Assembly (NCBI GenBank): GCA_034006035.1
Contig: JAVETN010000007.1
Coordinates: 62,001 to 126,000, forward strand
DNA from: Desulforegulaceae bacterium
GTDB lineage: Bacteria > Desulfobacterota > Desulfobacteria > Desulfobacterales > JACKCP01
Direction: 5' to 3'
Length of the DNA stretch: 64,000 nucleotides
In this document: one piece after another, positions 8,495 to 17,504 of the stretch
Numbering within the stretch: position 1 is the first letter of the stretch
How the letters are laid out: the number at the start of each line of letters is the position of its first letter
Notes under the pieces: model-generated
The model's database searches: none
What the model was told of the DNA's origin: nothing
The model's input: the letters and a program-made list of their open reading frames with translations, nothing else
Translations under genes and position numbers: made by a program

Positions 8495-10300
8495 TCAGTA
8501 AATAATTTCACTGTTTTTATCGCAGATTTTTTTTATTTGATCTTTATAATAGGTATTGTTTCCCTTGGATTTTTTATATGCTTCTTTAGCTAAAAAACAG
8601 GCTTTTTCCCTATTTCCTTTTCTAAAATATCCTTCGGCAAGAGTGTCAAGGAGATAAGAAGGCGGATCGTCAATGATCTCAGCTGCTTTTTTTGCAAGGT
8701 TTACTCCTTTGTTGGCATTTTGAATGTTTTTGTTTTTAGATGTAATATAAATCCAGGCAAGATTGTTAAGGGTTTCAGGTAAGTTTTCATTTAAGTCTAA
8801 AGCTTTTTCAAATGCTTTTATAGCTTTTTCCTCTTTTTCCTGTTCCATCATGAGATTACCCAGATAATTGTAAAGTTCAAAGTTATCAGGATTTTTTTGA
8901 AGTTCAGATATAATTATTTTTTCAGCTTTATTTTTTATAAACCCGGCTTTATATAGATTTATTTTTGTTCCCCCATAAAATATGAGAGCAATTGTTAAAA
9001 AATAAACCAAAAGCAGATAATTAACTTTTTTATCATGTTTTTTTGCCTGGGTATTGTCCATCTGACATTTAAAAAGAAATTCAATCCTTTGTCTTATGCT
9101 GTAGTGATGCCAGTTGGGTTCCTCTTCGCTTCCAGGACTCATCCTTGATATTTTTTTAAAGGTTGAAACAAGGGGAAATGATGAGCCTGAAATAATAAAA
9201 CTGTATCCGTCAGCCTGTCTTTCAAAATTTCTCATGAAAAAACCAAAAACATATCTAAAGTATAAAACGAATGCAGATATGAAAATTATTGCAGTAAAAA
9301 GAGAAACAAAACTTTGGGGAAGCATGGAATTTGTAAAAGTTTTAGGCGTTAGGAATAAAAATAGAATTGTAGCAGGTTCAAGAAAAGCATGTAAACAGAC
9401 TATAAAACCTGCAAATATAAGAAGGTATAAAAAAATATGATTTTTTTTGATATGACCAAATTCATGGGCAATTACAGCTTCTTTTTCATCTGGTGAAAGA
9501 TAATCACAAAATGCCTGGGTAACCAGAATATATCTGAAGTTTTTGAAAAGTCCCACTACTCCTGCGGTTATCATTTTTCCCTGAAATATAGGCCAAATAA
9601 GGGCTTCTTTGTATTTCACTCCGGTTTTTTTAGATAAATTGTTTAAAATTTTTATTGTTTCTTCATCTTCTAATTTTGTGCATTTCCAAAATTTTTTAAG
9701 AAGAATAGGAATAAAAACACTGATTAAAAGAATTAAAGAAATTCCATAAACCACCTGTCCTAAAAAAGAATCGTAAAAAATTGTTTTGTTTTTAAATGGA
9801 AGAAACTCAAAAATATCAAAAACAACCGAGATAATAAACCAGGGAAAAATTGTGGGAAGAGAAAATCCAAGCTGGGTAAAAATAAATTCTTTTTTTGAAA
9901 TTTCATTTGTATTGTATTCGGGATTGTTTGAATGAGATCTTTCCCAGATTAGAATCATAAATCCTGTAAATATTGAAATCATTATCAAAGGAGCTATGGT
10001 TTCAAATTGTGAAGTTATTATATTTTTTGTAAAAATCCTGGGGATTTCAAAAATATAGAGATTGATTCCAAAAATTATTATTGCAAGTATTGACAGGTTT
10101 TTTGAGTAAACTTTAAATAAATCCAGTTCTTTATTTCTAGAGGCTTTTTTGAATAAAAGATCGCAGATAAAGTAAAAAAGAATAAATGAAAGAATTAAAA
10201 TTCCAAAAGAAAATTTTAAGCTGAAATTATTTGATAGAGAATCAGTGTAAAAAATTGAGAGAATAAGAGCTGAAATAAAATAAATTATATTTTCAAACAT
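8495..10300 (-). CDS. M48 zinc metalloprotease with C-terminal TPR repeats
   Basis: 601 residues. The N-terminal ~200 residues contain several hydrophobic helices. The M48 zinc motif HEFGH (VIAHEFGHIKKNH) lies near residue 280, with further TM segments and the third ligand region NFERQADGYSF around 365. The C-terminal ~150 residues carry TPR repeats (DNFELYNYLGNLMMEQEKEE, NLPETLNNLAWIYI). An HtpX/Ste24-type membrane-protein quality-control protease is the best guess. SD-like AAGGA precedes the ATG. Confidence 0.85.
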   Translation of the reverse strand: MFENIIYFISALILSIFYTDSLSNNFSLKFSFGILILSFILFYFICDLLFKKASRNKELDLFKVYSKNLSILAIIIFGINLYIFEIPRIFTKNIITSQFETIAPLIMISIFTGFMILIWERSHSNNPEYNTNEISKKEFIFTQLGFSLPTIFPWFIISVVFDIFEFLPFKNKTIFYDSFLGQVVYGISLILLISVFIPILLKKFWKCTKLEDEETIKILNNLSKKTGVKYKEALIWPIFQGKMITAGVVGLFKNFRYILVTQAFCDYLSPDEKEAVIAHEFGHIKKNHIFLYLLIFAGFIVCLHAFLEPATILFLFLTPKTFTNSMLPQSFVSLFTAIIFISAFVLYFRYVFGFFMRNFERQADGYSFIISGSSFPLVSTFKKISRMSPGSEEEPNWHHYSIRQRIEFLFKCQMDNTQAKKHDKKVNYLLLVYFLTIALIFYGGTKINLYKAGFIKNKAEKIIISELQKNPDNFELYNYLGNLMMEQEKEEKAIKAFEKALDLNENLPETLNNLAWIYITSKNKNIQNANKGVNLAKKAAEIIDDPPSYLLDTLAEGYFRKGNREKACFLAKEAYKKSKGNNTYYKDQIKKICDKNSEIIY

Positions 10301-10329
10301 AGTTTTTATATTTCCTTGGTGGAATAAAC

Positions 10330-10875
10330 TTAAGTTTTAATATCAAGCATTTTTATATATCTTTGCTTTTCACTGTAAATACATCCGCAGTATTGTTGTC
10401 TGTACATTCCAAGTTCCTTTGATTTTTCTATTCCATAATTCCAGCCTTCCCTGAAATCTTTGTAATAAAATTTTACTCCGTTTTGTTTTCCAAGGGCTTT
10501 TGCAGTTTCAATTATTTTTTCATGGTTTTGTTGTTTGCTGTATAAAAGAGTAGAGGAAAAGTATTCAAAGTTTCCTTTTTTAGCAATTTTTACAGTGGCA
10601 TAAAGCCTGTCATAATAACAAATTTGGCATCTGTTTGATTCCCTGAAGCAGACTTTTCTCAAAAATTCTTCCATTTCATATCCTTTTTGCCAGATCATTG
10701 GAAGATTTGAGTCTTGGGCATATTTTTTCAGGGTTTCTTCTCTTTTCATGCACTCTGAAAGCGGGTGGATATTGTGTCTGTAAAAAAATCCCATTACCTC
10801 AAAGTTCTCTTTTCTGAGCTGCTCCAGGGGAAAAATTGTGCATGGCCCACAGCAGGTGTGTAAAAGAAGTTTCAT
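10330..10875 (-). CDS. queH: QueH epoxyqueuosine reductase
   Basis: 181 residues of the DUF208/QueH family, which reduces epoxyqueuosine to queuosine in tRNA. Cysteine motifs are intact: HTCCGPC at residues 7-13, CQICYYDR in the middle and QYCGCIYS at the C-terminus. These bind a [4Fe-4S] cluster and a second metal in known members. The start codon overlaps the last base of the yggS stop (TAATG), indicating translational coupling. Confidence 0.93.
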   Translation of the reverse strand: MKLLLHTCCGPCTIFPLEQLRKENFEVMGFFYRHNIHPLSECMKREETLKKYAQDSNLPMIWQKGYEMEEFLRKVCFRESNRCQICYYDRLYATVKIAKKGNFEYFSSTLLYSKQQNHEKIIETAKALGKQNGVKFYYKDFREGWNYGIEKSKELGMYRQQYCGCIYSEKQRYIKMLDIKT

Positions 10876-11561
10876 TAATAGCTTCTTTCCCCAAATATTT
10901 TTGTGCCAACTCTTACCATGGTGGAGTTGTATTCAATTGCAAGATGAAAATCATCTGACATTCCCATGGAAAGCTCTGTCATTTTAAGCTTTGGAAATTT
11001 TTCATTTAGGTTGTTTAGTGTGTTTTGCAAAAGGCTAAAATGTTTTCTTGCTTCATCTTCTTCCATTCCAAATGGAGGAATTGCCATAAGCCCAAGAATT
11101 TTTATATTTTTTAAATTGATGATTTCCTTAAAAAGATTTTCAGAATCTTCAGGCATTATTCCTGATTTTTGCTCTTCTTTACCTGTATTTATCTGGATTA
11201 AAATATTTTGGATTTTATCCTGGGCTGCTGCTCGCTTATTAATTTCTTTTGCAAGTTTTAAAGAGTCAACAGAATGGATTAAATCAAAATACTTTACTGC
11301 AAATCTGGCTTTGTTGGACTGGAGCCTCCCAATAAAATGCCAGCGGATTTCATTGTTATTTATAGAATCGATTTTATCCGTTGCTTCCTGGATATAATTT
11401 TCACCAAAATCAATTTGTCCTGATTCAAATGCCTTGATTATATCTTCAGCTGGTTTTGTTTTGCTCACTGCAATGAGTTTTGGAAAATCATTTCTATTGG
11501 AATTTTTACAGGCATTTTTAATTTGATTTTCTATTTCTTCTATATTTTTTTTTATATTCAT
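10875..11561 (-). CDS. yggS: YggS-type pyridoxal phosphate homeostasis protein
   Basis: 228 residues, single-domain alanine-racemase-like TIM barrel that binds PLP without known catalysis. The PLP lysine is in LIAVSKTKP, and the family motifs FGENYIQEA and WHFIGRLQSNKA are present, with the C-terminal RVGTKIFGER. The reading frame extends 12 codons upstream, but the Met at 11561 lies one base after the maf stop and has AAAGGA inside maf as its ribosome site, so it is chosen as start. Confidence 0.92.
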   Translation of the reverse strand: MNIKKNIEEIENQIKNACKNSNRNDFPKLIAVSKTKPAEDIIKAFESGQIDFGENYIQEATDKIDSINNNEIRWHFIGRLQSNKARFAVKYFDLIHSVDSLKLAKEINKRAAAQDKIQNILIQINTGKEEQKSGIMPEDSENLFKEIINLKNIKILGLMAIPPFGMEEDEARKHFSLLQNTLNNLNEKFPKLKMTELSMGMSDDFHLAIEYNSTMVRVGTKIFGERSY

Positions 11562-11562
11562 T

Positions 11563-12153
11563 TTATTCAAATATCCTTTCTTTTTCCATAATTTCAATTA
11601 CTTCACTTAAAGGAAGACCAACTACATTTGTATATGAACCTTTTATTGAAGAAGCAAAAGAAGCTGCTTTTGACTGAATTCCATAAGCTCCTGCTTTATC
11701 AAAAGGCTCTTTTGTACTTATATACCAATTGATTTCATCTGTGGAAAGCCTTCGGAAGGAAACCTTTGTTTTTACAGAAGCAGTGATGATTTTTTTAATT
11801 TCAGGGGAAATAAGTGAAAAACCAGTAATCACTTCATGGGTGTTTTGGCTTAATTTTGAAAGCATATCAAAAGCCTCTTTATCAGACCTGGGTTTTAAAA
11901 GAATTTTATTATCAAGTACTACAATGGTATCAGCACCTAGAACATAGTAATTAACCCTTCTTTTTGCAAGGTCAAGGGCTTTGAAGTAGGCAAGCATTTT
12001 TGCAAAATCTTCAGGTGGTTGATTATCAATTTCAGGTTCTTCAAATCTGCTTTCCACCACTATTGGATAAATTCCAGCAGAATTTAAAAGCTCAAGTCGT
12101 CTAGGTGATTTTGATGCTAATATCAAAGGTTTGTGATTTCTTTTGAATTCCAT
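11563..12153 (-). CDS. maf: Maf-type nucleoside triphosphate pyrophosphatase
   Basis: 196 residues. The N-terminal SxxR motif (LASKSPRRLELL), the GADTIVVLD metal site and KAGAYGIQ with GSYTNVVGLP identify a Maf/YhdE dTTP/UTP pyrophosphatase that removes non-canonical or excess NTPs and is linked to septation arrest. It is followed with one base of spacing by yggS. AGAGGT lies just before the start. Confidence 0.92.
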   Translation of the reverse strand: MEFKRNHKPLILASKSPRRLELLNSAGIYPIVVESRFEEPEIDNQPPEDFAKMLAYFKALDLAKRRVNYYVLGADTIVVLDNKILLKPRSDKEAFDMLSKLSQNTHEVITGFSLISPEIKKIITASVKTKVSFRRLSTDEINWYISTKEPFDKAGAYGIQSKAASFASSIKGSYTNVVGLPLSEVIEIMEKERIFE

Positions 12154-12207
12154 TTTACCTCTATATTATTTTATATAAATATTTGGATTCTTTGGTTTAA
12201 TGAAGTT

Positions 12208-12870
12208 TTATCTTGTTTTATCCACTCCTATTTGTTTGCAATAATCTATTACAGGGCATTTTGAACAAAATGGAGAAACAGGTCTGCAAATTGTTTGCCC
12301 AAAGGCCACAAGGATTTCATTGTAAATTATCCAGTACTTTTTGGGCAGTTTTTTTCTAAGAACATCTTCAGTCTGATTAGGATTTTTTGTTTTTACATAT
12401 CCAATTCTGTTTGAAATTCTATGGACATGTACATCCACGCAGATTGCTGGAATATTATATCCTTCAGCAAGAACAAGGTTGGCAGTTTTTTTGCCCACTC
12501 CGGGAAGTTCAAGAAGTTCTTCCATTGTATCTGGAACTTCCCCATTGTATTTATTAATTAGGATTTCGCTTATTTGAAGTATTCTTCCAGCTTTTGTAGG
12601 ATAAAATCCCACAGGGTAAATCAGTTTTTCTATTTCTTCCTTTGAAAGCTTAAGCATTTCATAAGGAGTGTTGGCTTTTTTAAAAAGCTTTATTGTAGCT
12701 TCAATGGTTACTTCGTCTTTTGTTCTAAGTGATAAAAGAGTTGAAATAAGAATTTCATAGGGAGATGCACCTTTGATTGCAATAAATGTTATTACAGGGG
12801 CGTTCCATTTTTTGTATTCATTTTCAAGAATTGAGACAAACTTATTTATGGAAAATCTTTTTTTAGTCAA
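12208..12870 (-). CDS. nth: Endonuclease III (DNA glycosylase/AP lyase)
   Basis: 220 residues. The helix-hairpin-helix [13 protein letters not shown] carries the catalytic Lys, and [11 protein letters not shown] the catalytic Asp. A C-terminal Cys-X6-Cys-X2-Cys-X5-Cys [4Fe-4S] loop ([17 protein letters not shown]) is complete. It excises oxidised pyrimidines in base excision repair. First gene of the minus-strand run nth-maf-yggS-queH. Confidence 0.95.
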   Translation of the reverse strand: MTKKRFSINKFVSILENEYKKWNAPVITFIAIKGASPYEILISTLLSLRTKDEVTIEATIKLFKKANTPYEMLKLSKEEIEKLIYPVGFYPTKAGRILQISEILINKYNGEVPDTMEELLELPGVGKKTANLVLAEGYNIPAICVDVHVHRISNRIGYVKTKNPNQTEDVLRKKLPKKYWIIYNEILVAFGQTICRPVSPFCSKCPVIDYCKQIGVDKTR

Positions 12871-13094
12871 TTTAGCTTCCTCATAAAATTTAAATAAGAC
12901 AGACTGTCCTTTGTGTTACAGTCCTTTATTTAAAAAATCAAAGAAGAAAAGTGTCAGGGGCTTAAAATTTGCTTGTGGGATAAGATAAACAATGATTTTT
13001 CTTTTTATTTGTTGTAATAGGTGGTTTGTGTTTGTTTGGTAAAAGTATTCTTTGTGTTTTCAAAAACTTATTAAAATTTAAGGGAGATTGACGT

Positions 13095-13658
13095 ATGGAA
13101 CATCAGGCTGAGCTGGCGAATCCTGCACCTCTGGGTCTTATGGGGTTTGGAATGACAACAATTCTTTTAAATCTGCACAATGCCGGTTTTTTTGAAATGA
13201 GCTCTATTATTCTTTCCATGGGTATTTTTTATGGGGGAATGGCACAGGTCATAGCTGGTTTGATGGAGTTTAAAAAAGGCAACACCTTTGGAACTACAGC
13301 ATTTACCTCATATGGCTTTTTCTGGCTAAGTTTTGTTGGCTTAGTTTATCTTAATGGAAAGTTTGGTCTGCCGGAAAACTCTCTTTCCTTTATGGGATGG
13401 TATCTTCTACTATGGGGAGTTTTTACTTTTTTCATGTGGATAGGAACCTTGAAAATGCCAAAAGCCATGCAGTTTGTTTTTCTTTCTCTTACCATTCTCT
13501 TTGCTCTTCTTGCAATAGGTGACTTTTTTGATTTAGGCGGTGTTTTTGCAACAATCACAGGGATTGAGGGAATAATTTGCGGTGCTTCTGCAGTTTATTT
13601 TGCAATGGCTCAGGTTATCAATGAAGTTTATGGACGAGAAGTTTTGCCCATAGGTTAA
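13095..13658 (+). CDS. satP: Acetate/succinate transporter, GPR1/FUN34/YaaH family
   Basis: 187 residues with six hydrophobic helices. The family signature NPAPLGLMGFGMTT is at residues 9-22, and the FYGGMAQVIAGLMEF motif follows in TM2. Homologues (SatP) import acetate or succinate with protons through the inner membrane. A good SD (AAGGGAG) sits seven bases before the ATG. It stands alone, with its own terminator and a 224-bp leader without another gene. Confidence 0.92.
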   Translation: MEHQAELANPAPLGLMGFGMTTILLNLHNAGFFEMSSIILSMGIFYGGMAQVIAGLMEFKKGNTFGTTAFTSYGFFWLSFVGLVYLNGKFGLPENSLSFMGWYLLLWGVFTFFMWIGTLKMPKAMQFVFLSLTILFALLAIGDFFDLGGVFATITGIEGIICGASAVYFAMAQVINEVYGREVLPIG

Positions 13659-13670
13659 AATTGATAAATT

Positions 13671-13720
13671 AAAATCCGGCAGAGGTCAGGTGTTGACAAC
13701 TGCCTGGATTTTCTTTTTTT
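13671..13720 (+). terminator. Rho-independent terminator of satP
   Basis: AAAATCC-GGCAG (from 13671) pairs with CTGCC-TGGATTTT (13700-13712) with one bulged base and is followed by a C-interrupted T-run to 13720. Confidence 0.85.
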
Positions 13721-13837
13721 GATTTTTTAAAACTAAAACACAACCGGGCTTAAAAGATAAAATTTAAAAACCGCTTGCATAAAATTTGGTTTTGGTTTAC
13801 TCAATTGTTGTGTTTTTTTAAAGCTATTTAAAAATTT

Positions 13838-13924
13838 GCCTGGATGGCGGAAAAGGTAGACGCAAGGGACTTAAAATCCCTCGGCAGTAATGCTGTCCGA
13901 GTTCGATTCTCGGTCCAGGCACCA
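13838..13924 (+). tRNA. tRNA-Leu (anticodon UAA)
   Basis: 87 nt with encoded CCA. The acceptor stem GCCTGGA/TCCAGGC is perfect, the D arm and the long variable arm typical of class II tRNA-Leu are present, the anticodon loop reads CTTAAAA (anticodon TAA), and the T loop is TTCGATT. It marks the left border of the accessory island; no second copy of its 3' end was noticed. Confidence 0.97.
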
Positions 13925-14020
13925 ATAAAACTAAGAGGTTACAGGGTTTTTGAAAATAAAATTTTGTAGCCTTTTTTATTGATAGTAACCGCCTAGTAAC
14001 CACCGGGTTAGGGGTGTCGC

Positions 14021-14249
14021 GGGGTCGGACCAAAACAACATCCTGAAATAACAGAATAAACAAAATTAAACCACCCAGTTTTTAGCTTTAGAAGGCTCTT
14101 TTCAACCCTAAAACAAGCAATCTAAGCATTTTCTTCCTGATGAAAAAAACTCAATGCTACCAAGAGCAAACAGATATTTTATTCCAGGTCATTTATGGCA
14201 CATAACCCACAGATGCCATAAAAAAGAATTTTTATTAAAATTTGATAAG
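14021..14249 (+). repeat. Direct repeat copy A: REP plus RAYT start
   Basis: About 229 bp nearly identical to 20481-20705 (differences are scattered substitutions and short indels). It opens with GGGGTCGGACC, whose GGTC-N-GACC core is a small palindrome, runs through a leader, and ends inside the N-terminal coding part of a RAYT transposase. The two copies bracket the 6.2-kb core of the island. Confidence 0.85.
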
Positions 14250-14353
14250 AATAGAGAAAATTTGGATCAACTGGCTTTGTAAGCAAAAAAAGATATAAAT
14301 TTAAATTTTTGAATTATACCCTAATCTCAAACTATACTCACCTTCTGGTCTGA
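14154..14353 (+). pseudogene. REP-associated tyrosine transposase (RAYT), N-terminal remnant
   Basis: The frame from ATG 14154 reads RYFIPGHLWHITHRCHKKEF and LLKFDKN, the usual start of a TnpA_REP/Y1 transposase. It stops at 14280, resumes in frame (AKKDINLNF) and after a one-base shift continues as NYTLISNYTHLLV, where the family has the HUH motif NH(I/V)HLLV. The first His is now Tyr, and nothing recognisable follows. A dead copy with at least two stops, one frameshift and a lost catalytic His. Confidence 0.8.
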
Positions 14354-14506
14354 AAGTATTCCTGTAAACTACAATAAATTTGTTGCTCAATTTAAAGAAG
14401 ACCTTATTATCAAACAAAAAAATTGTAACTGCAAATGAACTTAGTTTTATAAAAGAGGAACAAGCTGATTTTAACAATAGCTTAAATCATAAAATCTACT
14501 GCTAGT

Positions 14507-14524
14507 CATTTTGATATCAAAATG
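14507..14524. repeat. Perfect 18-bp palindrome
   Basis: CATTTTGATATCAAAATG is its own reverse complement. It lies in non-coding island DNA after the RAYT remnant. It could be a hairpin of a REP-type unit or a protein site; nothing more can be said. Confidence 0.4.
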
Positions 14525-14589
14525 TAAGCTCTAAAGTAAAAAAACTCTTATTTTTAAGCTTTTTTATTGTTATTTTAATATGTTGTGCT

Positions 14590-14620
14590 GGTCCGACCCT
14601 GAAAACAACTCCCTGAAAAT
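14590..14620 (+). repeat. Second REP-like motif
   Basis: GGTCCGACC followed by a segment resembling that after the copy A/B REP (AAAACAAC, then TCCCTGAAAATA compared with TCCTGAAATA). With 14022 it flanks the RAYT remnant. A further degenerate copy begins near 17119 (GGGGTCG, then TGAAATA and AGAATAAAC). Confidence 0.55.
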
Positions 14621-14846
14621 ACTCTCTATTTGAGTTTGGCACGAAAACTAATTTGAATTTCCATACCAACTTGTATTTTAAGCTGTACTCAAATCCTAAA
14701 GTCTGTTTTAATTTCTAAAAAATTTTAATTTGAAAAGATTGGAGGCGCTACTGAAGAAAGATGAATATGATTGGGCTGCAGGATATGACCGAGTTTGCTC
14801 ACAGAAGAGTAAACTGCGTAGTATGGTTGATGAATAAATTCCTCAA

Positions 14847-14946
14847 CAGGCTGTTACGAAACTACATTTTTCAAAATTGGTGATCAATAAAATCAGTAGG
14901 TTACAATTTTAAAAAATGAGAAAAATCAGCATTCTGTAACAGCCTG
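14847..14946. mobile_element. 100-bp MITE with 11-bp TIRs and TCAA target duplication
   Basis: Terminal inverted repeats CAGGCTGTTAC (14847-14857) and GTAACAGCCTG (14936-14946) are perfect. The element is flanked on both sides by TCAA (14843-14846 and 14947-14950), a 4-bp target-site duplication. The 78-bp interior is AT-rich and non-coding. This is the structure of a non-autonomous miniature transposon; the mobilising transposase is not in the window. It ends 38 bp before the start of the lipoprotein gene. Confidence 0.8.
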
Positions 14947-14983
14947 TCAACTTAACGAATGGATAACTAACAGGAGTATTAAA

Positions 14984-16726
14984 TTGAAATTCAATAGTTC
15001 CAGAATATGGGTTATGTTGACAACGTCAGTACTGGTAATGTTCGCAATATTCTCTTTATCCGGATGCGGCTCCGGCGACTCGGCTGGCATATACACAGGA
15101 AAGATTTCTTATATTGGAGTCAGTAAGGGCACCCTTGCAGATAAGATCGAGGCGACATTCGTCAATAGCGTTGCCTACGATGGAGAATCTACCGATGCAC
15201 CGATATTTATAGCCGAATCGTGCATTCAATCACTGAAGTCGACCGAACAAGAAGGCATTCGCAGAACCTACGCTAATTTGAAACCTATTGTATTGATCCA
15301 TGGCAACGCAGATCAAATAAACACACTACTTGACATCCTTGGACTTGAGCAGAACTATACCCTGCCCGAAGGTTTGCCGGAAAATAAGGATTACGCCGAG
15401 CTGTTTGCTATCGATCGAGAAGCTGATGGTTCTGTTTTTATATGGTCGATGTATCCACCCGGCGACGGAGTAATGCAACCTCGCGCTACTACGCCGCCTA
15501 CAGAAGCACCCACTGAACCGCTGCCTGACCCAGTCACTGACAGCGATTCTGAACAATTCCGCAGAACTGAAATGTTGCGCAATTGGATTGATAATAACGG
15601 TAATCGCTTAACATCAAAGCTGGAAGGATATAGACAGGATGCAATCCAGGCTCTTGTTGTAGCCACTGACACGACAGCGGAACTAACCCAGATTGTACCT
15701 GCTTTTGTATATGAAAAAAACTTCTCCAATGGTGGGAATCATTATACACTCTACTATTACATCTATTCATGCCACTCCTTCAATGAAGCCGATGCCAGGG
15801 ATTACGACTGGTTCTATGTACGCCAGGAAGGGATGTTTAATGCATCAGGTGGATATAATGGGCCTCAGAAAAATACAAAGACTATTTGGAACGATCAGGA
15901 AGTCCATTACTATGTCGGCAAATACTCAATGAATAACTGGATGGAAGGGCTGGACTTCCCAGGAAGCGGGGTCTCGCTCATGACAGCACAGCCAGAAAAC
16001 GCCAACAATAAGGAAACGGTCACCAGTGGTGTCAATTGGAACATCGGTGGCTCTGTGGGTTTTTTTGGTACCAGTGCGACTGGCACCATGGACGCAGGAG
16101 TCAGCATCACCAACTCGTCAACTTTCACCGTGACTGATTGCACACTAACAAACAGATCCGCAGAAAAAACCAATAACGCCCGCTGGAGCTATGAATTCAA
16201 TAAAACCACACATACGGTTTCTGTTGGTAAAACTGAAATCAATACTCCCACGCTATTGTCGCGGTCAAATTTTCAGCCGGTGAATCAGTGGATATGGAAA
16301 TTCTCTCCCGACATTCGTGAGGAAAAAGTAAATTCGTTTGTTTCAGAGTTTGATGTGGATCTGATTCAAAGTGTGAGCGGGCACCTCATATTGCCATGGG
16401 TAGCTCTTGATGCACAACACAATGTCTTTGATGGGGGATTATGGACAATAAATGTGCCTTTACCCTTCCCGCCACTGCTGGTGGCCCCGCACAATCTTGA
16501 TTTCAGTGCGGAGGGGCAATACAAAACGCTGAATTTAGCTGTTGCCCGCAGCTGGACAGCTTCCAGCGACCAGGATTGGTGTAGTGTAAAACCAGGTGCC
16601 GACTCCCTTGTTTATATCACTGTTGATTCAAATACCACTGGGGAGGATCGGGAAGCCGAAATCACCTATACAACGGATGACGGCAATGCCTCCGACAAGA
16701 CTAAAGTTATACAGTCGAGGTTCTAA
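14984..16726 (+). CDS. Lipoprotein with leukocidin-like region and C-terminal BACON domain
   Basis: 580 residues with a lipoprotein signal (hydrophobic run, then LSGCGS; Cys at ~28). The middle part (about residues 225-430) has the alternating Ser/Thr/Gly pattern and phrases such as TSGVNWNIGGSVGFFG and STFTVTDCTLTN, followed by NNARWSYEF, which resemble leukocidin/haemolysin-family beta-barrel pore-forming toxins. The last ~90 residues look like a BACON domain (NLDFSAEGQY, SWTASSDQDWCSV, Arg-Glu-Ala-Glu-Ile, final V-I-Q). The gene is clearly GC-richer than its neighbours and sits between a MITE and a terminator, so transfer is likely. The toxin assignment is by eye. Confidence 0.6.
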   Translation: MKFNSSRIWVMLTTSVLVMFAIFSLSGCGSGDSAGIYTGKISYIGVSKGTLADKIEATFVNSVAYDGESTDAPIFIAESCIQSLKSTEQEGIRRTYANLKPIVLIHGNADQINTLLDILGLEQNYTLPEGLPENKDYAELFAIDREADGSVFIWSMYPPGDGVMQPRATTPPTEAPTEPLPDPVTDSDSEQFRRTEMLRNWIDNNGNRLTSKLEGYRQDAIQALVVATDTTAELTQIVPAFVYEKNFSNGGNHYTLYYYIYSCHSFNEADARDYDWFYVRQEGMFNASGGYNGPQKNTKTIWNDQEVHYYVGKYSMNNWMEGLDFPGSGVSLMTAQPENANNKETVTSGVNWNIGGSVGFFGTSATGTMDAGVSITNSSTFTVTDCTLTNRSAEKTNNARWSYEFNKTTHTVSVGKTEINTPTLLSRSNFQPVNQWIWKFSPDIREEKVNSFVSEFDVDLIQSVSGHLILPWVALDAQHNVFDGGLWTINVPLPFPPLLVAPHNLDFSAEGQYKTLNLAVARSWTASSDQDWCSVKPGADSLVYITVDSNTTGEDREAEITYTTDDGNASDKTKVIQSRF

Positions 16727-16756
16727 GGTATTGGATATCTTGTCGCTTTTTACTTA

Positions 16757-16800
16757 ATCTGGGGATTGCTTTGAATTGAGCAAGGAGTCCCCAGATTTTA
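16757..16800 (+). terminator. Terminator of the lipoprotein gene
   Basis: A 9-bp stem ATCTGGGGA/TCCCCAGAT (16757-16765 and 16788-16796) with an inner pair TTGCT/AGCAA is followed by TTTTATT. It lies 30 bp after the lipoprotein stop. Confidence 0.85.
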
Positions 16801-17146
16801 TTCATAAACAACATATTAACCCCTGCCACGCTCTTTAGGATCATAAAGTACTTTATCTTCTAAAAAAATCAGATCTTCATGCTTTTTTACAGCTGAGAGT
16901 TCATCACCTGAAAATCAAATAAAGCTCACACTTTGGGGAAGAACGAATTCGGACCAAAATTACTTAGAGATAAAAAAGCAAATGGGTATTATATTTCTTT
17001 GGGTTGCAAAAAACAATAGGACACCCACAAAGCAGACGTAAGTTCCCTTATAAATCTCAATCTTTTTTTATTCCTAAAAATCAGCTACTTGAAAGGAACT
17101 TATAATTGATGGAAATGCGGGGTCGAATTGAAATAATAGAATAAAC

Positions 17147-17236
17147 GTAACCGTTGAATAAACCCCATCTTACAACTATAAAAAGATCATTGTAACCGCT
17201 CAATAAACCCCACCTTACAACTATAAAAAGACCATT
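17147..17236. repeat. Two tandem copies of a 45-bp unit
   Basis: 17147-17191 and 17192-17236 are direct tandem copies with about five differences; both begin GTAACCG and contain AATAAACCCCA and CTTACAACTATAAAAAGA. They follow a REP-like motif near 17119. No coding sense seen. The rest of 16801-17346 shows no gene. Confidence 0.8.
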
Positions 17237-17353
17237 TATAATACAAGCCATAATAACCAACAAATAAAGGCTTGTAAAAATAAAATCAAACAGTTCAAAT
17301 CCAGATTAAAAAACTTTTGAAAAACCCATATATCAACAAACCAGATTGAAGTT

Positions 17354-17482
17354 ATGGGAAAAGGGCTGACTGATTTTACTGCTGGAAGTACCCTTGATAT
17401 TTTTTGGGGAACAAAACTCAAGTATCAAGAACTTGATGAAAAATACAGACAGATAAACAATAACAGATGCAGCATAATTTAA
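17354..17482 (+). pseudogene. Short protein-like fragment, unknown
   Basis: A 42-codon frame with protein-like composition (MGKGLTDFTAGSTLDIFW, then KYQELDEKYRQINN) lies in island debris, with no ribosome site and no recognised relative. It may be the tail of a lost gene. Low confidence that it is or was coding. Confidence 0.25.
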
Positions 17483-17504
17483 AAAAATTATCTTTCCTAT
17501 AATT

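Noticed and set aside
13980-14020. Short repeat AGTAACCGCC / AGTAACCACC after tRNA-Leu as a possible CRISPR or att core
   Set aside because: Only two ten-base imperfect copies, no regular spacing and no match at the far island border.
13824-14063. Minus-strand frame across tRNA-Leu with a PGPRIELGQHYCRG segment
   Set aside because: That phrase is the antisense translation of the tRNA itself, a frequent false gene; no ribosome site and no family support.
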